The translations under genes and the position numbers were made by a program. From CAYVXT01 sp964455485 (lineage in GTDB: Bacteria; Patescibacteriota; Minisyncoccia; Phycocordibacterales; WO2-35-19), in assembly GCA_964455485.1 (NCBI GenBank), contig CAYVXT010000020.1, forward strand, positions 1-13,327: a stretch of DNA of 13,327 bases, in the 5' to 3' direction. The notes below the pieces were generated by a model. That model was given only the letters and a program-made list of their open reading frames with translations. It made no database searches and was not told where the DNA came from. Numbering within the stretch: the first letter of the stretch is position 1; every line of letters starts with the position of its first letter. Of the stretch, positions 13,083 to 13,327 are shown piece after piece.

Positions 13083-13327
13083 ATGCAAGACATTCTAACA
13101 ATTATTTTAGCAGTGGGGCTTTTAGCAGCGATTTTTCTGTTATTTAAGCGTAAGAATGAGCCAATGAAGCAAGATGATACCTCGCTTCAGCTTTTGCTTC
13201 AGCAGATGAATGAGTTGTCCAGAACAGTTGATAAAAAGATTGGTGAAAATACAAAAGAAATGGGTGAGTCGCTGAGAGTCCAGTTTGGCGAATCTCAAAG
13301 GTTGGCTGCTGACATTCGTGATTTGGT
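13083..13327 (+). CDS. rmuC: DNA recombination protein RmuC family, N-terminal part
   Basis: The first 81 codons of a gene that runs off the right edge. An N-terminal membrane helix (about residues 5-21) is followed by basic residues (FKRK, 21-24) and then a long polar, coiled-coil-like region with LQLLLQQMNELSRTVDKK and ESLRVQFGES, the style of RmuC family N-termini. RmuC proteins are thought to limit DNA inversions at short repeats. The nuclease-like domain expected downstream is not in the window, so the assignment rests on the coiled-coil start alone. The ATG follows the -10 box directly and there is no SD. It is divergent from yqeY with 56 bases between the starts. Confidence 0.8.
   Translation, partial: MQDILTIILAVGLLAAIFLLFKRKNEPMKQDDTSLQLLLQQMNELSRTVDKKIGENTKEMGESLRVQFGESQRLAADIRDL

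Noticed and set aside
1..13327. tRNA or rRNA genes, CRISPR array, transposase or integron attC sites
   Set aside because: No cloverleaf, spaced repeats, transposase domain or attC-like core sites were seen on either strand by eye.

Overview
The window looks like a piece of a Patescibacteria (Candidate Phyla Radiation, probably Parcubacteria-like) genome. The core genes are AT-rich and tightly packed, many lack a Shine-Dalgarno (SD) sequence, several enzymes are trimmed or carry lineage-style insertions, and the gene mix (uvrB, uvrA, tgt, a short truB, NAD-type malic enzyme, YqeY, RmuC) is typical of such genomes. This placement rests on gene content and style, not on a marker gene.

Layout: at the left edge a minus-strand promoter drives a gene that lies outside the window. 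Next come a minus-strand PEP-CTERM surface protein with its own promoter and terminator, and a divergent small gene of unknown function (1105-1470). From about 1467 the AT-rich core begins: a minus-strand fusion of a LOG-type Rossmann domain with a pterin carbinolamine dehydratase, divergent from a membrane-anchored FKBP isomerase followed by tgt. Then come uvrB, uvrA and a short truB. A 59-residue membrane protein (10121-10300) precedes the malic enzyme. A shared terminator separates the malic enzyme from a convergent EamA-type transporter, and YqeY and the start of rmuC diverge at the right edge.

Two gene classes interleave. The PEP-CTERM gene, the unknown gene, the 59-aa gene and the EamA gene are visibly richer in G+C, have clear SD sequences, sometimes use GTG or TTG starts, and end in hairpin terminators. 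Most of the others (LOG-PCD, FKBP, uvrB, uvrA, truB, malic enzyme, yqeY, rmuC) are AT-rich, start with ATG without an SD, and several have a -10 box so close to the ATG that the mRNA would be leaderless or nearly so. I infer that the first class was acquired more recently.

The most striking signal is palindromic sequence lying in frame inside conserved enzyme genes. A 92-nt element with 16-bp perfect arms (22 bp with one bulge) sits in tgt exactly where the protein has about 28-31 extra residues. A shorter C-rich/G-rich hairpin sits in the malic enzyme where it has about 15-20 extra residues. Two adjacent small palindromes lie near the end of yqeY. These resemble in principle the Rickettsia palindromic elements that insert into coding genes. 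Repair (UvrA/UvrB, RmuC) and tRNA modification (Tgt, TruB) dominate the functional content.
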